A DNA stretch of 64,000 nt from assembly GCF_048820915.1 (NCBI RefSeq), contig NZ_JBMERR010000003.1:186001-250000 (forward strand), in the 5' to 3' direction. Positions 7,844 through 16,307 of this stretch are shown here, one piece after another. This DNA is from Cribrihabitans_A pelagius (GTDB lineage Bacteria; Pseudomonadota; Alphaproteobacteria; Rhodobacterales; Rhodobacteraceae). The translations under genes and the position numbers were made by a program. Numbering within the stretch: the first letter of the stretch is position 1; each line of letters starts with the position of its first letter. The notes under the pieces were generated by a model. The model was not told the origin of the DNA. It worked only from the letters and a program-made list of their open reading frames with translations, and ran no database searches.

Positions 7844-9679
7844 TCAGCTGAGGACAGACTTACCGTGCCCGGCCGCCGATTGCATCGTCTTTACGACCAC
7901 GAAGGCGTTGCGCAGGTGGCTGCGCTCGAAATCCGACAGATCGGCGGGAGCCAGGTAGTTGTCCGGCGCCGTGCCGCTGCGGATCCGGGCGGCCTGGTGT
8001 TCCAGCCGGGTTTGGGCGATCAGGTCGTAGGCGTCGGTGAGGTCGCGGGCCCCGGATGCGCTCAGCACCCCCGCGGCGGCGGCGGCGGTGAGACGGGCGC
8101 GGGTGCCAACTTCCCTCAAACGGCCCTGCAGCGCATAGAGCCGGGCCAAGTCCGCCACCGGCACCACGCCGTTGTGCTTCAGATCCAGCGTGTTGCGGTG
8201 CTCGCCCGAGCGGATGGTGGCAAAGCCGCGGAACAGGCCCAGCGGCGGCGTGTGCTTGAGCGAATTGGCGGTCATATGGGCGGTGAAGATGGAATTGGCG
8301 CTGGCGGCCTCCAGCACCTCGGCTTGCAGGCCGGTAAACAGGGACGTCTCGCCGCCGATCGGGCGCAGGTCGAACATCACCGAAGCCAGCATTTGTGCTT
8401 CCGGCCCGGGACTTTCGATCCAGCCCTTGAAATAACCGCGCCAGGTGGCGAGCGGCTGGCGCCAGCGCGGGTTCACCGCCATCATCCCGCCCGGGCAATA
8501 GACATATCCGCAGGTGTTCAGCCCGCCGCAGACAAAGCCGGCGAGCGCCTCGAAATATTCGGCGTGTTCAGGCGCGCAGGCATCCGAGAGGATCAGGCAA
8601 TTGTCCTGATCGCTCACGCCGGTTTGCTCCTGCCGGCCCTGGCTGCCGCAGGCAAGCCAGAGATAGGGCACTGGCGGCGGACCGAATTCTTGTTCGGCCA
8701 GCGCCAGCAGGCGGCGGGTGGCACAGTCGGCAATGTCGGTGATCAGACGGGTGGTGATCTCATGCCGCGTGCCGCCCGCCACCAGTTGCACCAGAAGGCG
8801 AGGGATCTCGGCGGTGGCGCGGGCAATGTCTTTGGCCGAGGACGCGCGGGCGACTGCGGCAAGCAGCCGGGCCTGGCTCACCGCCTGAAAGCGGGTGAGG
8901 TCGGTCTGGGTGACGATGCCGATGAGGCGCCCGGCTTCCACGATGGGCACATGGCCGAAGCCGTGCTCGCTCATCAGCCGCAGGATATCGGCCCCTAGCG
9001 CCGCGGGCGGCAATACTTGCGGCGCGCGCGTCATCACCTGGGCGACGGCGGTCGCATGGGGGCGGCCTTGGGCGAGCAGCTTGCCGGTGAGGTCGCGGGT
9101 GGTGAGGATGCCGCTCAGCGCGCCGCCTTCAGTCACGCAGAGGCAGGAGATGCCGCGGTCCTGCATCAACCGTGCGGCCTCTTGGCAGGTCATTTCCGGC
9201 GGGCAAGTGACCGCAGGGCTGGCCATCATGTCGGCCGCGCGGGTGGCGGCCATCGCGCCGGGGCCGCGGGGAGCGGCGGCTGGCGCCGGGCGGCTGCGGT
9301 TGAAGAACCGGGCGACCATGGGTTCCGCGGCCTTGAGCGCGTCGAAATCCGCGCGGGGCAGCATCAGCAGTTGGCTGGCGCAGGTGGCGCGGGCCGAGGT
9401 GGCGGCGCGGCCATCGCGGGCCAGGCCGCGCTCGCCAAAGGAGTTGCGGGGGCCCAGCAGTGAGACTGGTATGCCGTTTTCATCCGTGACCTCTACCTCG
9501 CCCGCGTGGACCAGGTAGAGCCCGTCAAGCCGCTCTCCGAACTGGTAGATGCTGGCGCCGGGTTCGACCTCAATCTGGCGGAAGGCGGGAGCGAGGGCCT
9601 GAAGCCGGGCGGGAGAGAGGCTGTCGTAGGGGTGAACAGAGGCGAGGAAGCGGTTGAGATCGCTGTGGGAAAGCGGCAT
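7844..9679 (-). CDS. cNMP-binding / CBS / DUF294 nucleotidyltransferase-like protein
   Basis: A protein of 611 residues with four modules. They are an N-terminal cyclic-nucleotide-binding fold (about 1-125), a CBS pair (about 150-275), a DUF294 nucleotidyltransferase fold and a DUF294 C-terminal helical domain. The nucleotidyltransferase fold has CGSQGRQEQ and a following DQDNCLI, the GS-x-GR-E...D-x-D pattern shared with GlnD. ATG 9679 was chosen over an in-frame start at 9718 that would run back into the terminator. Genes of this type accompany the DUF4212/SSS symporter and a DnaQ-like exonuclease. The family is thought to regulate by uridylylation or ligand sensing, but its target here is unknown. 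Confidence 0.88.
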   Translation of the reverse strand: MPLSHSDLNRFLASVHPYDSLSPARLQALAPAFRQIEVEPGASIYQFGERLDGLYLVHAGEVEVTDENGIPVSLLGPRNSFGERGLARDGRAATSARATCASQLLMLPRADFDALKAAEPMVARFFNRSRPAPAAAPRGPGAMAATRAADMMASPAVTCPPEMTCQEAARLMQDRGISCLCVTEGGALSGILTTRDLTGKLLAQGRPHATAVAQVMTRAPQVLPPAALGADILRLMSEHGFGHVPIVEAGRLIGIVTQTDLTRFQAVSQARLLAAVARASSAKDIARATAEIPRLLVQLVAGGTRHEITTRLITDIADCATRRLLALAEQEFGPPPVPYLWLACGSQGRQEQTGVSDQDNCLILSDACAPEHAEYFEALAGFVCGGLNTCGYVYCPGGMMAVNPRWRQPLATWRGYFKGWIESPGPEAQMLASVMFDLRPIGGETSLFTGLQAEVLEAASANSIFTAHMTANSLKHTPPLGLFRGFATIRSGEHRNTLDLKHNGVVPVADLARLYALQGRLREVGTRARLTAAAAAGVLSASGARDLTDAYDLIAQTRLEHQAARIRSGTAPDNYLAPADLSDFERSHLRNAFVVVKTMQSAAGHGKSVLS

Positions 9680-9700
9680 GGAGGCACCTCTGCGGAAAGG

Positions 9701-9738
9701 AAAAAAAGGTCCCGCCAAGTGTGAACCGGACGGGACCC
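9701..9738 (-). terminator. terminator downstream of the symporter gene (minus strand)
   Basis: On the minus strand, GGTCCCG (9737-9731) pairs with CGGGACC (9714-9708) and is followed by seven uridines (9707-9701). It lies between the symporter stop and the DUF294 start, so it should attenuate or separate expression of the DUF294/exonuclease genes. A second GC hairpin (GGCGGGC/GCCCGCC) lies just upstream. Confidence 0.75.
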
Positions 9739-9781
9739 CGAGGAAAGAGGCGGGCCGTCAGACAGCCCGCCCAGGGGAGGT

Positions 9782-11563
9782 TCAGTGGTCCTGTGCAGTA
9801 CCTGCACCGCGCGGGATGCGGACGCTTTCGACCAGCTCTTCGATCTCGGCCGGGATCGCCTCGGTCGATTTCGACACCGCGAAGGCCACCGCGAAGTTCA
9901 CCATGGCGCCGACGGCTCCGAAGGAGGTCGACTTGATGGTGCCCAGAAGCGGGTCGGCATCGGTGAAGGAGTTGGTGTCCGGGATGAACAGCCAGCCCTT
10001 GTGCAGGAAGATGTAGACCAGGGTCACGATCAGGCCTGCCAGCATGCCGGCCACGGCGCCCTTGTTGTTCACCTTGGTGAAGATGCCCATCATCAGCGCC
10101 GGGAAGATCGAGGCCGCAGCCAGGCCAAAGGCCAGCGCCACGGTCTGCGCGGCAAAGCCCGGGGGGTTGAGGCCAAGATAGGTGGCCACCGCAATGGCCA
10201 CTGCCATGGCGATACGGGCCGACAGCAGCTCGCCCTTTTCCGAGATCGCGGGGTTGATGGACCCCTTGATCAGGTCGTGGCTGACCGCCGAGGAGATCGC
10301 GAGCAGCAGACCCGCCGCGGTCGACAGCGCCGCCGCCAGGCCGCCCGCCGCCACCAGACCGATTACCCAGCCCGGCAGGTTGGCAATCTCAGGATTGGCC
10401 AGAACCAGGATGTCGCGGTTGAAGTTGGTCAGCTCGTTGCCAGCCCAGCCGTTTTCAGCAGCTTTCGCCTGCATGTCCGCCGATTGGTCGTTGTAATACT
10501 GGATGCGGCCGTCGCCGTTCTTGTCCTCCCAGCCCAGAAGGCCGGTTTTCTGCCAGGTGGCCATCCAGTCATAGCGGGCGTCATTTTCGATCATTTCGAC
10601 CGAGACCGCCTCGCCATTGGTGCCGTTGGGCCACATCATGTCGGTGATGTTGAGGCGGGCCATGGCGCCGACCGCCGGGGCGGTGAGGTACAGAAGCGCG
10701 ATGAAGACCAGCGCCCAGCCTGCGGACCAGCGTGCATCCGACACTTTAGGAACGGTGAAGAAGCGCATGATAACATGCGGCAAACCCGCGGTGCCGATCA
10801 TCAGGGACAGGGTGAAGAGCACCATGTTGAGCGTGTCGGCGTGATGGGCTGTATACTCAGCAAACCCGAGTTCGGATACGATGGCGTCGAGTTTAGACAG
10901 CAGAGGCTCGCCGGACGCGGTGTGCTCGCCGAACAGGCCCAGCGCCGGGATCGGGTTGCCGGTCAGCTGCAGCGAGATGAAGATGGCCGGGATTGTGTAG
11001 GCCATGATCAGCACGCAGTACTGCGCCACCTGGGTGTAGGTCACGCCCTTCATGCCGCCGAAGACCGCATAGGCAAAGACCACACAGGCGCCGATCAGGA
11101 GACCCGCAGTGTTGGAAACCTCCAGGAAGCGGCCGAAGGCAACGCCGACGCCGGTCATCTGGCCGATCACATAGGTGGTTGAGGCCACGATCAGGCAGAT
11201 CACCGCCACGATGCGCGCGGTCGGGGAGTAGAAGCGGTCGCCGATGAACTCGGACACGGTGAACTTGCCGAACTTGCGCAGGTAAGGCGCGAGCAGGAGG
11301 GCAAGCAGCACGTAGCCGCCGGTCCAGCCCATCAGGAAGGAGGAGTTGTCATAGCCGGTGAAGGCGATGAGCCCCGCCATCGAGATGAAGGAGGCCGCCG
11401 ACATCCAGTCGGCCGCGGTGGCCATGCCGTTGGTGACGGGGTGGACGCCCCGGCCCGCGGCATAGAATTCAGATGTGGAGCCCGCCCGGGCCCAGATCGC
11501 GATGCCGATGTAGATCGCAAAAGATGCGCCCACAAACAGCAGGTTGATGGTAAACTGGTCCAT
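9782..11563 (-). CDS. sodium:solute symporter large subunit (VC_2705 subfamily)
   Basis: A protein of 593 residues of the solute:sodium symporter family, with about 13 hydrophobic helices. The start MDQFTINLLFVGASFAIYIG and the family motif GRGVHPVTNGMATAADWMS are clear. It carries a hydrophilic insertion near residues 305-375, with an EF-hand-like loop DKNGDGRIQYYND. The length and the DUF4212 partner immediately upstream (1-bp gap) identify the VC_2705 subfamily, not ordinary ActP. The substrate is probably acetate or another short organic acid, since acs lies upstream. That is inference from context. Confidence 0.9.
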   Translation of the reverse strand: MDQFTINLLFVGASFAIYIGIAIWARAGSTSEFYAAGRGVHPVTNGMATAADWMSAASFISMAGLIAFTGYDNSSFLMGWTGGYVLLALLLAPYLRKFGKFTVSEFIGDRFYSPTARIVAVICLIVASTTYVIGQMTGVGVAFGRFLEVSNTAGLLIGACVVFAYAVFGGMKGVTYTQVAQYCVLIMAYTIPAIFISLQLTGNPIPALGLFGEHTASGEPLLSKLDAIVSELGFAEYTAHHADTLNMVLFTLSLMIGTAGLPHVIMRFFTVPKVSDARWSAGWALVFIALLYLTAPAVGAMARLNITDMMWPNGTNGEAVSVEMIENDARYDWMATWQKTGLLGWEDKNGDGRIQYYNDQSADMQAKAAENGWAGNELTNFNRDILVLANPEIANLPGWVIGLVAAGGLAAALSTAAGLLLAISSAVSHDLIKGSINPAISEKGELLSARIAMAVAIAVATYLGLNPPGFAAQTVALAFGLAAASIFPALMMGIFTKVNNKGAVAGMLAGLIVTLVYIFLHKGWLFIPDTNSFTDADPLLGTIKSTSFGAVGAMVNFAVAFAVSKSTEAIPAEIEELVESVRIPRGAGTAQDH

Positions 11564-11564
11564 C

Positions 11565-11849
11565 TTATTCTTCCTCCACGCCGTATTCGCGGTCCAGCTT
11601 GTTCATCCGGAACGCGTAGAAAAAGATCAGCCCCAGGAACACCAGGATCGATCCCTGCTGGGCAAACCAGAAGCCCAGGTCGCTGCCGCCGACCTTGATG
11701 CCGGACAGCAGCGGGCGCAGCAGGATGCCGAACCCGAACGAGACCAGGGCCCAGATCACCAGACTGACCAGAATGATGCGCACATTGGCCTGCCAGTAGC
11801 CCTTTCCGGCTTCGGCGGCCTGTGCCGTATTTGTGGTTTGTTCCGCCAT
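11565..11849 (-). CDS. DUF4212 small subunit of sodium:solute symporter
   Basis: A protein of 94 residues with two transmembrane helices (about 22-45 and 62-82). The GYWQANVRIILVSLVIWALV start and the second helix ending FFYAFRMNKLDREYGV are typical of DUF4212, the small partner of VC_2705-type symporters. The stop is 1 bp from the start of the large subunit, so the two are co-translated. It is an inner-membrane protein probably needed for assembly or function of the large subunit. Confidence 0.9.
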   Translation of the reverse strand: MAEQTTNTAQAAEAGKGYWQANVRIILVSLVIWALVSFGFGILLRPLLSGIKVGGSDLGFWFAQQGSILVFLGLIFFYAFRMNKLDREYGVEEE

Positions 11850-12011
11850 GGCGGCTCCTCCTTCTTCCTCCTGTGCTGCCGGGACCGGGGCGGCCCTCGG
11901 GCAGACTCTCTCCGTTTGCCCGGCGCCGTATCAGAACGCGCAGGCAGTGCTCCTCTGGTCCGCGCCTGCGCAGGGCAGGGCGGCGCCTTCGGGAATTCAC
12001 TTGTGTGGGGG

Positions 12012-12044
12012 ACGGGGTCCTGCCTGCTCAGCGGCAGGCCCCGT
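12012..12044 (-). terminator. GC-rich hairpin after adk
   Basis: ACGGGGTCCTGCC (12012-12024) pairs with GGCAGGCCCCGT (12033-12044) with one mismatch. It lies 8 bp beyond the adk stop. A clear U tract is missing on the minus strand, so it may be a processing or stability hairpin and not a full terminator. Confidence 0.45.
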
Positions 12045-12052
12045 TCTTGTGG

Positions 12053-12736
12053 TTAGACGGCAGCCTGTTTGACGATGGCCGCCATGTCCCGGGCGATATC
12101 GGCGATGCCGCCCATGGCATTGGTTTTCTGCAAGACGCCGCGGCCCGCGTAGTAGCTGATCAGCGGCGCGGTCTGGGCGTGGTAGGCCTCCAGCCGGCTG
12201 GCCACGGTTTCGGCGTTGTCATCGGCGCGGCGGGTCATCCTGGTGCCGCTGCACTTGTCGCATGTGCCAGCTGCCTTCGGCTGCTTGAAGCTGTCGTGGT
12301 AGCCCTCGCCGCAGCCGCCGCAGGTGTAGCGGCCGGAGATCCGGGACACCATCGCGGCGTCGTCCACCTCCAGGCTGATCGCGGCGTTGATGCGCTGGCC
12401 GCTTTCGGCCAGGAGCTTGTCCAGCGCGGCCGCCTGCACGGTGGTGCGCGGGAAGCCGTCGAGGATCACGCCGCGGGAGCAGTCGGGCGCAGCAAGCCGG
12501 TCGCGCAGGATGGCGATGACGATGCCGTCGCTGACCAGCTCGCCCGCTTCCATCACCGCTTTGGCCTGTCTGCCCGCAGGCGTGCCCGCGGCCACCGCCT
12601 CGCGCAGCAGATCGCCGGTGGAGAGCTGGACCAGGCCAAAGCGCTCTTCCAGCATCCGTGCCTGCGTGCCCTTGCCCGCACCGGGCGGACCCAGCAGGAT
12701 CAGCACGGCGGGGGTGGTTTCAACAATTGCGTCCAT
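12053..12736 (-). CDS. adk: adenylate kinase, zinc-finger lid type, linked to acs
   Basis: A protein of 227 residues. The P-loop GPPGAGKGTQ is near residue 14, the AMP-binding region reads LSTGDLLREAV, and DGFPRT is present. The LID domain has four cysteines (YTCGGCG and TCDKCSG), the zinc-binding long form. It interconverts AMP + ATP and 2 ADP in the cytosol. The gene lies 8 bp after acs, whose reaction releases AMP, so the pair forms a substrate-logical operon. Roseobacter-group genomes normally carry an adk in the ribosomal secY region, so this is probably a second copy. A start one codon upstream (12739) is equally in frame; 12736 has better spacing from GGTAAGG. Confidence 0.9.
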   Translation of the reverse strand: MDAIVETTPAVLILLGPPGAGKGTQARMLEERFGLVQLSTGDLLREAVAAGTPAGRQAKAVMEAGELVSDGIVIAILRDRLAAPDCSRGVILDGFPRTTVQAAALDKLLAESGQRINAAISLEVDDAAMVSRISGRYTCGGCGEGYHDSFKQPKAAGTCDKCSGTRMTRRADDNAETVASRLEAYHAQTAPLISYYAGRGVLQKTNAMGGIADIARDMAAIVKQAAV

Positions 12737-12744
12737 CATCTGCC

Positions 12745-14706
12745 TTACCCCTTGTTCGCGCGGTTTGCGATCAGATCGTCGACCACGGACGGATCGGCCA
12801 GGGTCGAGGTGTCGCCGAGGGCGCCGAAGTCGTTCTCCGCGATTTTGCGCAGGATACGGCGCATGATCTTGCCGGAGCGGGTCTTGGGGAGGCCCGGCGC
12901 CCATTGGATCACGTCCGGGCTGGCGATCGGGCCGATCTCGCTGCGCACCCAGGTCCGCAACTCCTTCAGCAGATCGTCCGAGGGTTCGCGGCCGTGCATC
13001 AGGGTCACGTAGCAATAGATGCCCTGGCCCTTGATCTCATGCGGGTAGCCGACCACCGCGGCCTCGGCCACGGCGTCATGCGCAACCAGCGCGCTTTCGA
13101 CTTCGGCGGTGCCCATGCGGTGGCCGGAGACGTTGATCACGTCATCGACGCGGCCAGTGATCCAGTAATCGCCGTCCTCGTCGCGGCGGCAGCCGTCGCC
13201 GGTGAAGTAATAGCCCTTGTAGTCGGCGAAGTAGGTCTTCTCGAAGCGGTCGTGATCGCCCCAGACACTGCGCATCTGGCCCGGCCAGCTGTCCTTGATG
13301 CACAAGACGCCCTCGACGCCATTGCCCTCGATCTCGGCGCCCGACTGCGGGTCCAGCACCACCGGCTGGATGCCGAAAAAGGGTTTCATCGCGGCGCCGG
13401 GTTTCAGCGCATGGGCGCCCGGCAGCGGGGTCAGCAGGTGGCCGCCGGTCTCGGTCTGCCACCAGGTGTCCACGATCGGGACCGTGCCCTTGCCGATCAC
13501 GTTGTGATACCACTCCCAGGCTTCCGGATTGATCGGCTCGCCCACCGTGCCCAGCAGTTTCAGGCTGGAGAGGTCGCAGCCCTCGACAAAGCTGTCGCCC
13601 AGTCCCATCAGCGCGCGGATCGCGGTGGGGGCGGTGTAGAACTGGTTGACCTTGTGTTTCTCGCAGACCTGCCAGAAGCGGCTGGCGTCGGGGTAGGTCG
13701 GCACGCCCTCGAACATCAGCGTGGTGGCGCCATTGGCGAGCGGGCCATAGACGATATAGCTGTGGCCGGTGACCCAGCCCACATCTGCGGTGCACCAGTA
13801 GATGTCGCCGTCGTGGTAATCGAAGGTGATCTCATGCGTCATCGCCGCATAGGCGAGGTAGCCGCCGGAGGTATGCACCACGCCCTTGGGCTGGCCGGTG
13901 GAGCCGGAGGTGTAGAGGATAAACAGCGGGTCTTCGGCGTTCATCTCCTCGGCCGGGCAGGCGGCATCGGCATCTGCGGCCAGCGCGGTGTAGTCGTGGT
14001 CGCGCCCTTCGGTCCAGGCGGTCTCTCCGCCGGTGCGTTTCACCACCAGGCAGGCAACCTCGCCCTCGCAGTTGGCAAGGGCCGCATCGGCGTTGCCTTT
14101 CAGCGGCGTCTTGCGGCCGCCGCGGGGGGCTTCATCGGCGGTGATCAGCACCTTGGCGCCGCAGCCGTTGATGCGCGCGGCGAGCGCGTCCGGGCTGAAG
14201 CCGGCGAAGACGATGGAGTGGATGGCGCCGATCCGGGCGCAGGCCAGCATAGCATAGGCGGCCTCGGGGATCATCGGCAGGTAGATCACCACCCGGTCGC
14301 CCTTGGAAACGCCCAGGCCTTTCAGCACATTGGCCATGCGGCAGGTGTTCTCGTGCAGCGTCTTGTAGGTGATATGCTGCGCAGCGTCCTGCGGGTCATC
14401 CGGCTCCCAGATGATCGCGGTCTGATCGCCGCGGGTTTCCAGGTGGCGGTCGATGCAGTTGGCGGCCACGTTCAGCGTGCCGTCGGCAAACCAGTTGATC
14501 GAAACATTGCCGAGGCTGAAGTCCACATCCTTCACTTGGGTGAAGGGCTTGATCCAGTCCAGCCGGTGGCCCTGTTCGCGCCAGAACCCTTCCGGATCCT
14601 GGATCGAGGCGGCATACATCTCGTCGTAACGTGCGGCATTGACATGCGCGCGGGCAACGGTCTCCTCAGACGGCGGATAGACGGCGTCTGCGTGCAGCGC
14701 GTTCAT
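12745..14706 (-). CDS. acs: acetyl-CoA synthetase (AMP-forming)
   Basis: A protein of 653 residues, the normal Acs length. It shows the adenylation P-loop YTSGSTGQPKGVVH, the TWWQTETGGH segment, GWVTGHSYIVYGPL, and the C-terminal catalytic lysine motif PKTRSGKIMRRIL (target of acetylation control in this family). It makes acetyl-CoA from acetate, ATP and CoA with release of AMP and pyrophosphate. ATG 14706 has GGAGGAAG upstream. The downstream adk and the symporter pair on the same strand suggest an acetate uptake-and-activation region. Confidence 0.96.
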   Translation of the reverse strand: MNALHADAVYPPSEETVARAHVNAARYDEMYAASIQDPEGFWREQGHRLDWIKPFTQVKDVDFSLGNVSINWFADGTLNVAANCIDRHLETRGDQTAIIWEPDDPQDAAQHITYKTLHENTCRMANVLKGLGVSKGDRVVIYLPMIPEAAYAMLACARIGAIHSIVFAGFSPDALAARINGCGAKVLITADEAPRGGRKTPLKGNADAALANCEGEVACLVVKRTGGETAWTEGRDHDYTALAADADAACPAEEMNAEDPLFILYTSGSTGQPKGVVHTSGGYLAYAAMTHEITFDYHDGDIYWCTADVGWVTGHSYIVYGPLANGATTLMFEGVPTYPDASRFWQVCEKHKVNQFYTAPTAIRALMGLGDSFVEGCDLSSLKLLGTVGEPINPEAWEWYHNVIGKGTVPIVDTWWQTETGGHLLTPLPGAHALKPGAAMKPFFGIQPVVLDPQSGAEIEGNGVEGVLCIKDSWPGQMRSVWGDHDRFEKTYFADYKGYYFTGDGCRRDEDGDYWITGRVDDVINVSGHRMGTAEVESALVAHDAVAEAAVVGYPHEIKGQGIYCYVTLMHGREPSDDLLKELRTWVRSEIGPIASPDVIQWAPGLPKTRSGKIMRRILRKIAENDFGALGDTSTLADPSVVDDLIANRANKG

Positions 14707-15208
14707 ACTGGCTTCCTCCCTAAAATCTTCCAGGCATGACACGACAACCATAAGACGTGCCTGTCAAACCGTTTCCTTCCTCCACAGTCATAATACCGCA
14801 GACTGAAAATTTGTGAATAAGCAGCAGTAATTTAACGATTTGCTTGTGAATGAATTTCCGGTGTTTACCGCGTTTTGTAAATTTTGGCTGCTGCGGCCGG
14901 GTCGCGGCGCTGCGTTTCAAGCACTTGGGTGTAAATGCGCGGTCCTGCCCCGTATGCGGCAAAGGCGGCGCGGGCCGCCGTGCACGAGGAGGGGCGCGCC
15001 AATTGCCGCCCGGCAGGCTGCGGCATATTGTGCCGGCAGGCCGCGTGGGGACTGGAACGCGGCGGGCCGCGAGTCGCCGCTTCCCAAGCGGCACCCGCGG
15101 GGCTGGCAGGGGTTGGCAGGGCGGCGGCTTGCCGCTAGCTTGACGTCAAGCGTCTGCAGCCCGGGGCTGTCTGCCGGGAAAAAGGACGCAATAAGGGAGA
15201 GTTACATC
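14707..15208. other. divergent intergenic region between acs and the TRAP operon
   Basis: 502 bp. The acs-proximal 170 bp are AT-rich and probably hold the acs promoter, but I cannot assign boxes confidently. The rest is very GC-rich without a convincing gene. A perfect 14-bp palindrome lies at 15138-15151, 58 bp before the TRAP binding-protein start. Confidence 0.6.
15138..15151. promoter_or_regulatory. 14-bp perfect palindrome upstream of dctP
   Basis: GCTTGACGTCAAGC is perfectly self-complementary. It lies between the divergent acs and TRAP genes, close to the TRAP start, which fits an operator for a dimeric regulator (GntR or LacI type). The TTGAC inside it could also serve as a -35 box. 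No regulator gene lies beside it. Confidence 0.4.
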
Positions 15209-16225
15209 ATGAAGATATTTCTGACTGCCGCCGTCGCGGCAACCATTGGCGGCGCCATTGCAGGCGAAGCGGCGGCCACCGAGTGGAACGTGTCCCTATG
15301 GGGCAAACGCCGTGCATTCACCGAGCATGTGGAGAAGCTGGCCGAGCTGGTGAGCGAGAAGACCGGCGGCGAATTCACCCTGAACATCAGCTATGGCGGC
15401 CTTTCCAAGAACAAGGAAAACCTCGACGGCATATCCATCGGCGCGTTTGAGATGGCGCAGTTCTGCGCCGGCTATCACCGCGACAAGAACCCCTCCATCA
15501 CCGTGCTGGAGCTGCCGTTCCTGGGTGTGCAGACACTGGAGGAAGAGGTCGCGGTGAGCCATGCGGTCTATGCCCACCCGGCAGTCCAGGAGGATCTGGC
15601 GCGCTGGAATGCCAAGCTGCTGATGACCTCGCCCATGCCGCAGTACAACATCGTCGGCACCGGCGAGCCGCGCGACGAGCTGGGCGAGTTTAAGGACATG
15701 CGGGTGCGCGCGACAGGCGGCATCGGCCAGGCATTCTCTGCCGTGGGTGCGGTGCCGACCTCGGTGACCGCAACTGAGGCCTACAACGCGATGGAATCGG
15801 GCGTGGTCGATACCGTGGCCTTTGCACCGCACGCGCATCTGAGCTTTGGCACTATCAACAAGGCCGAGTGGTGGACCGAGAACCTGAACCCCGGCACCGT
15901 GAACTGCCCGGTGGTGGTCAACACCGATGCTTATGAGATGCTGAGCGACGAGGAGCGCGCGGCGCTGGACAGCTCGGTCGAAGAAGCGATTGACCATTAC
16001 TTGGCGAACTACGGCGCGCTTCTGGAGAAGTGGGACAGCGTGCTGGCGGAGAAGGGCGTCCAGAAAGTGACCATCCCGGAGGACCAGCTGGCCGAGTTCC
16101 GAAAGGTGGCCGCTGACCCGATCCGCGAGCAGTGGATTTCGGACATGAGCGCGCAAGATTTGCCGGCACAGGAGCTCTATGACCTGGTGCAGGACACGCT
16201 GGAACAGACCCGCGCGAGCAACTGA
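15209..16225 (+). CDS. dctP: TRAP transporter substrate-binding protein (DctP family)
   Basis: A protein of 338 residues with a signal peptide (cleavage near GEAAA-TEW, residue 24). The DctP fold is indicated by the conserved arginine segment MRVRATGG, whose Arg pairs with the ligand carboxylate, and by the AYNAMESGVVD helix. It captures an organic acid in the periplasm for the DctQM membrane subunits. ATG 15209 follows AAGGGAGAG. The acid is not evident; neighbouring acs and the CocE/NonD hydrolase do not decide it. Confidence 0.93.
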   Translation: MKIFLTAAVAATIGGAIAGEAAATEWNVSLWGKRRAFTEHVEKLAELVSEKTGGEFTLNISYGGLSKNKENLDGISIGAFEMAQFCAGYHRDKNPSITVLELPFLGVQTLEEEVAVSHAVYAHPAVQEDLARWNAKLLMTSPMPQYNIVGTGEPRDELGEFKDMRVRATGGIGQAFSAVGAVPTSVTATEAYNAMESGVVDTVAFAPHAHLSFGTINKAEWWTENLNPGTVNCPVVVNTDAYEMLSDEERAALDSSVEEAIDHYLANYGALLEKWDSVLAEKGVQKVTIPEDQLAEFRKVAADPIREQWISDMSAQDLPAQELYDLVQDTLEQTRASN

Positions 16226-16239
16226 TCGCGTTTGAAACC

Positions 16240-16280
16240 CGGAGGGCCGCGCCGCCTGGCGCCGACCCTCCGTTCTTTTT
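16240..16280 (+). terminator. attenuating terminator between dctP and dctQ
   Basis: CGGAGGG (16240-16246) pairs with CCCTCCG (16266-16272), followed by TTCTTTTT. A leaky terminator here would explain the usual excess of binding protein over membrane subunits in TRAP operons. Confidence 0.75.
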
Positions 16281-16307
16281 CTATCACACAACAAGGGGGC
16301 GCAGGCC

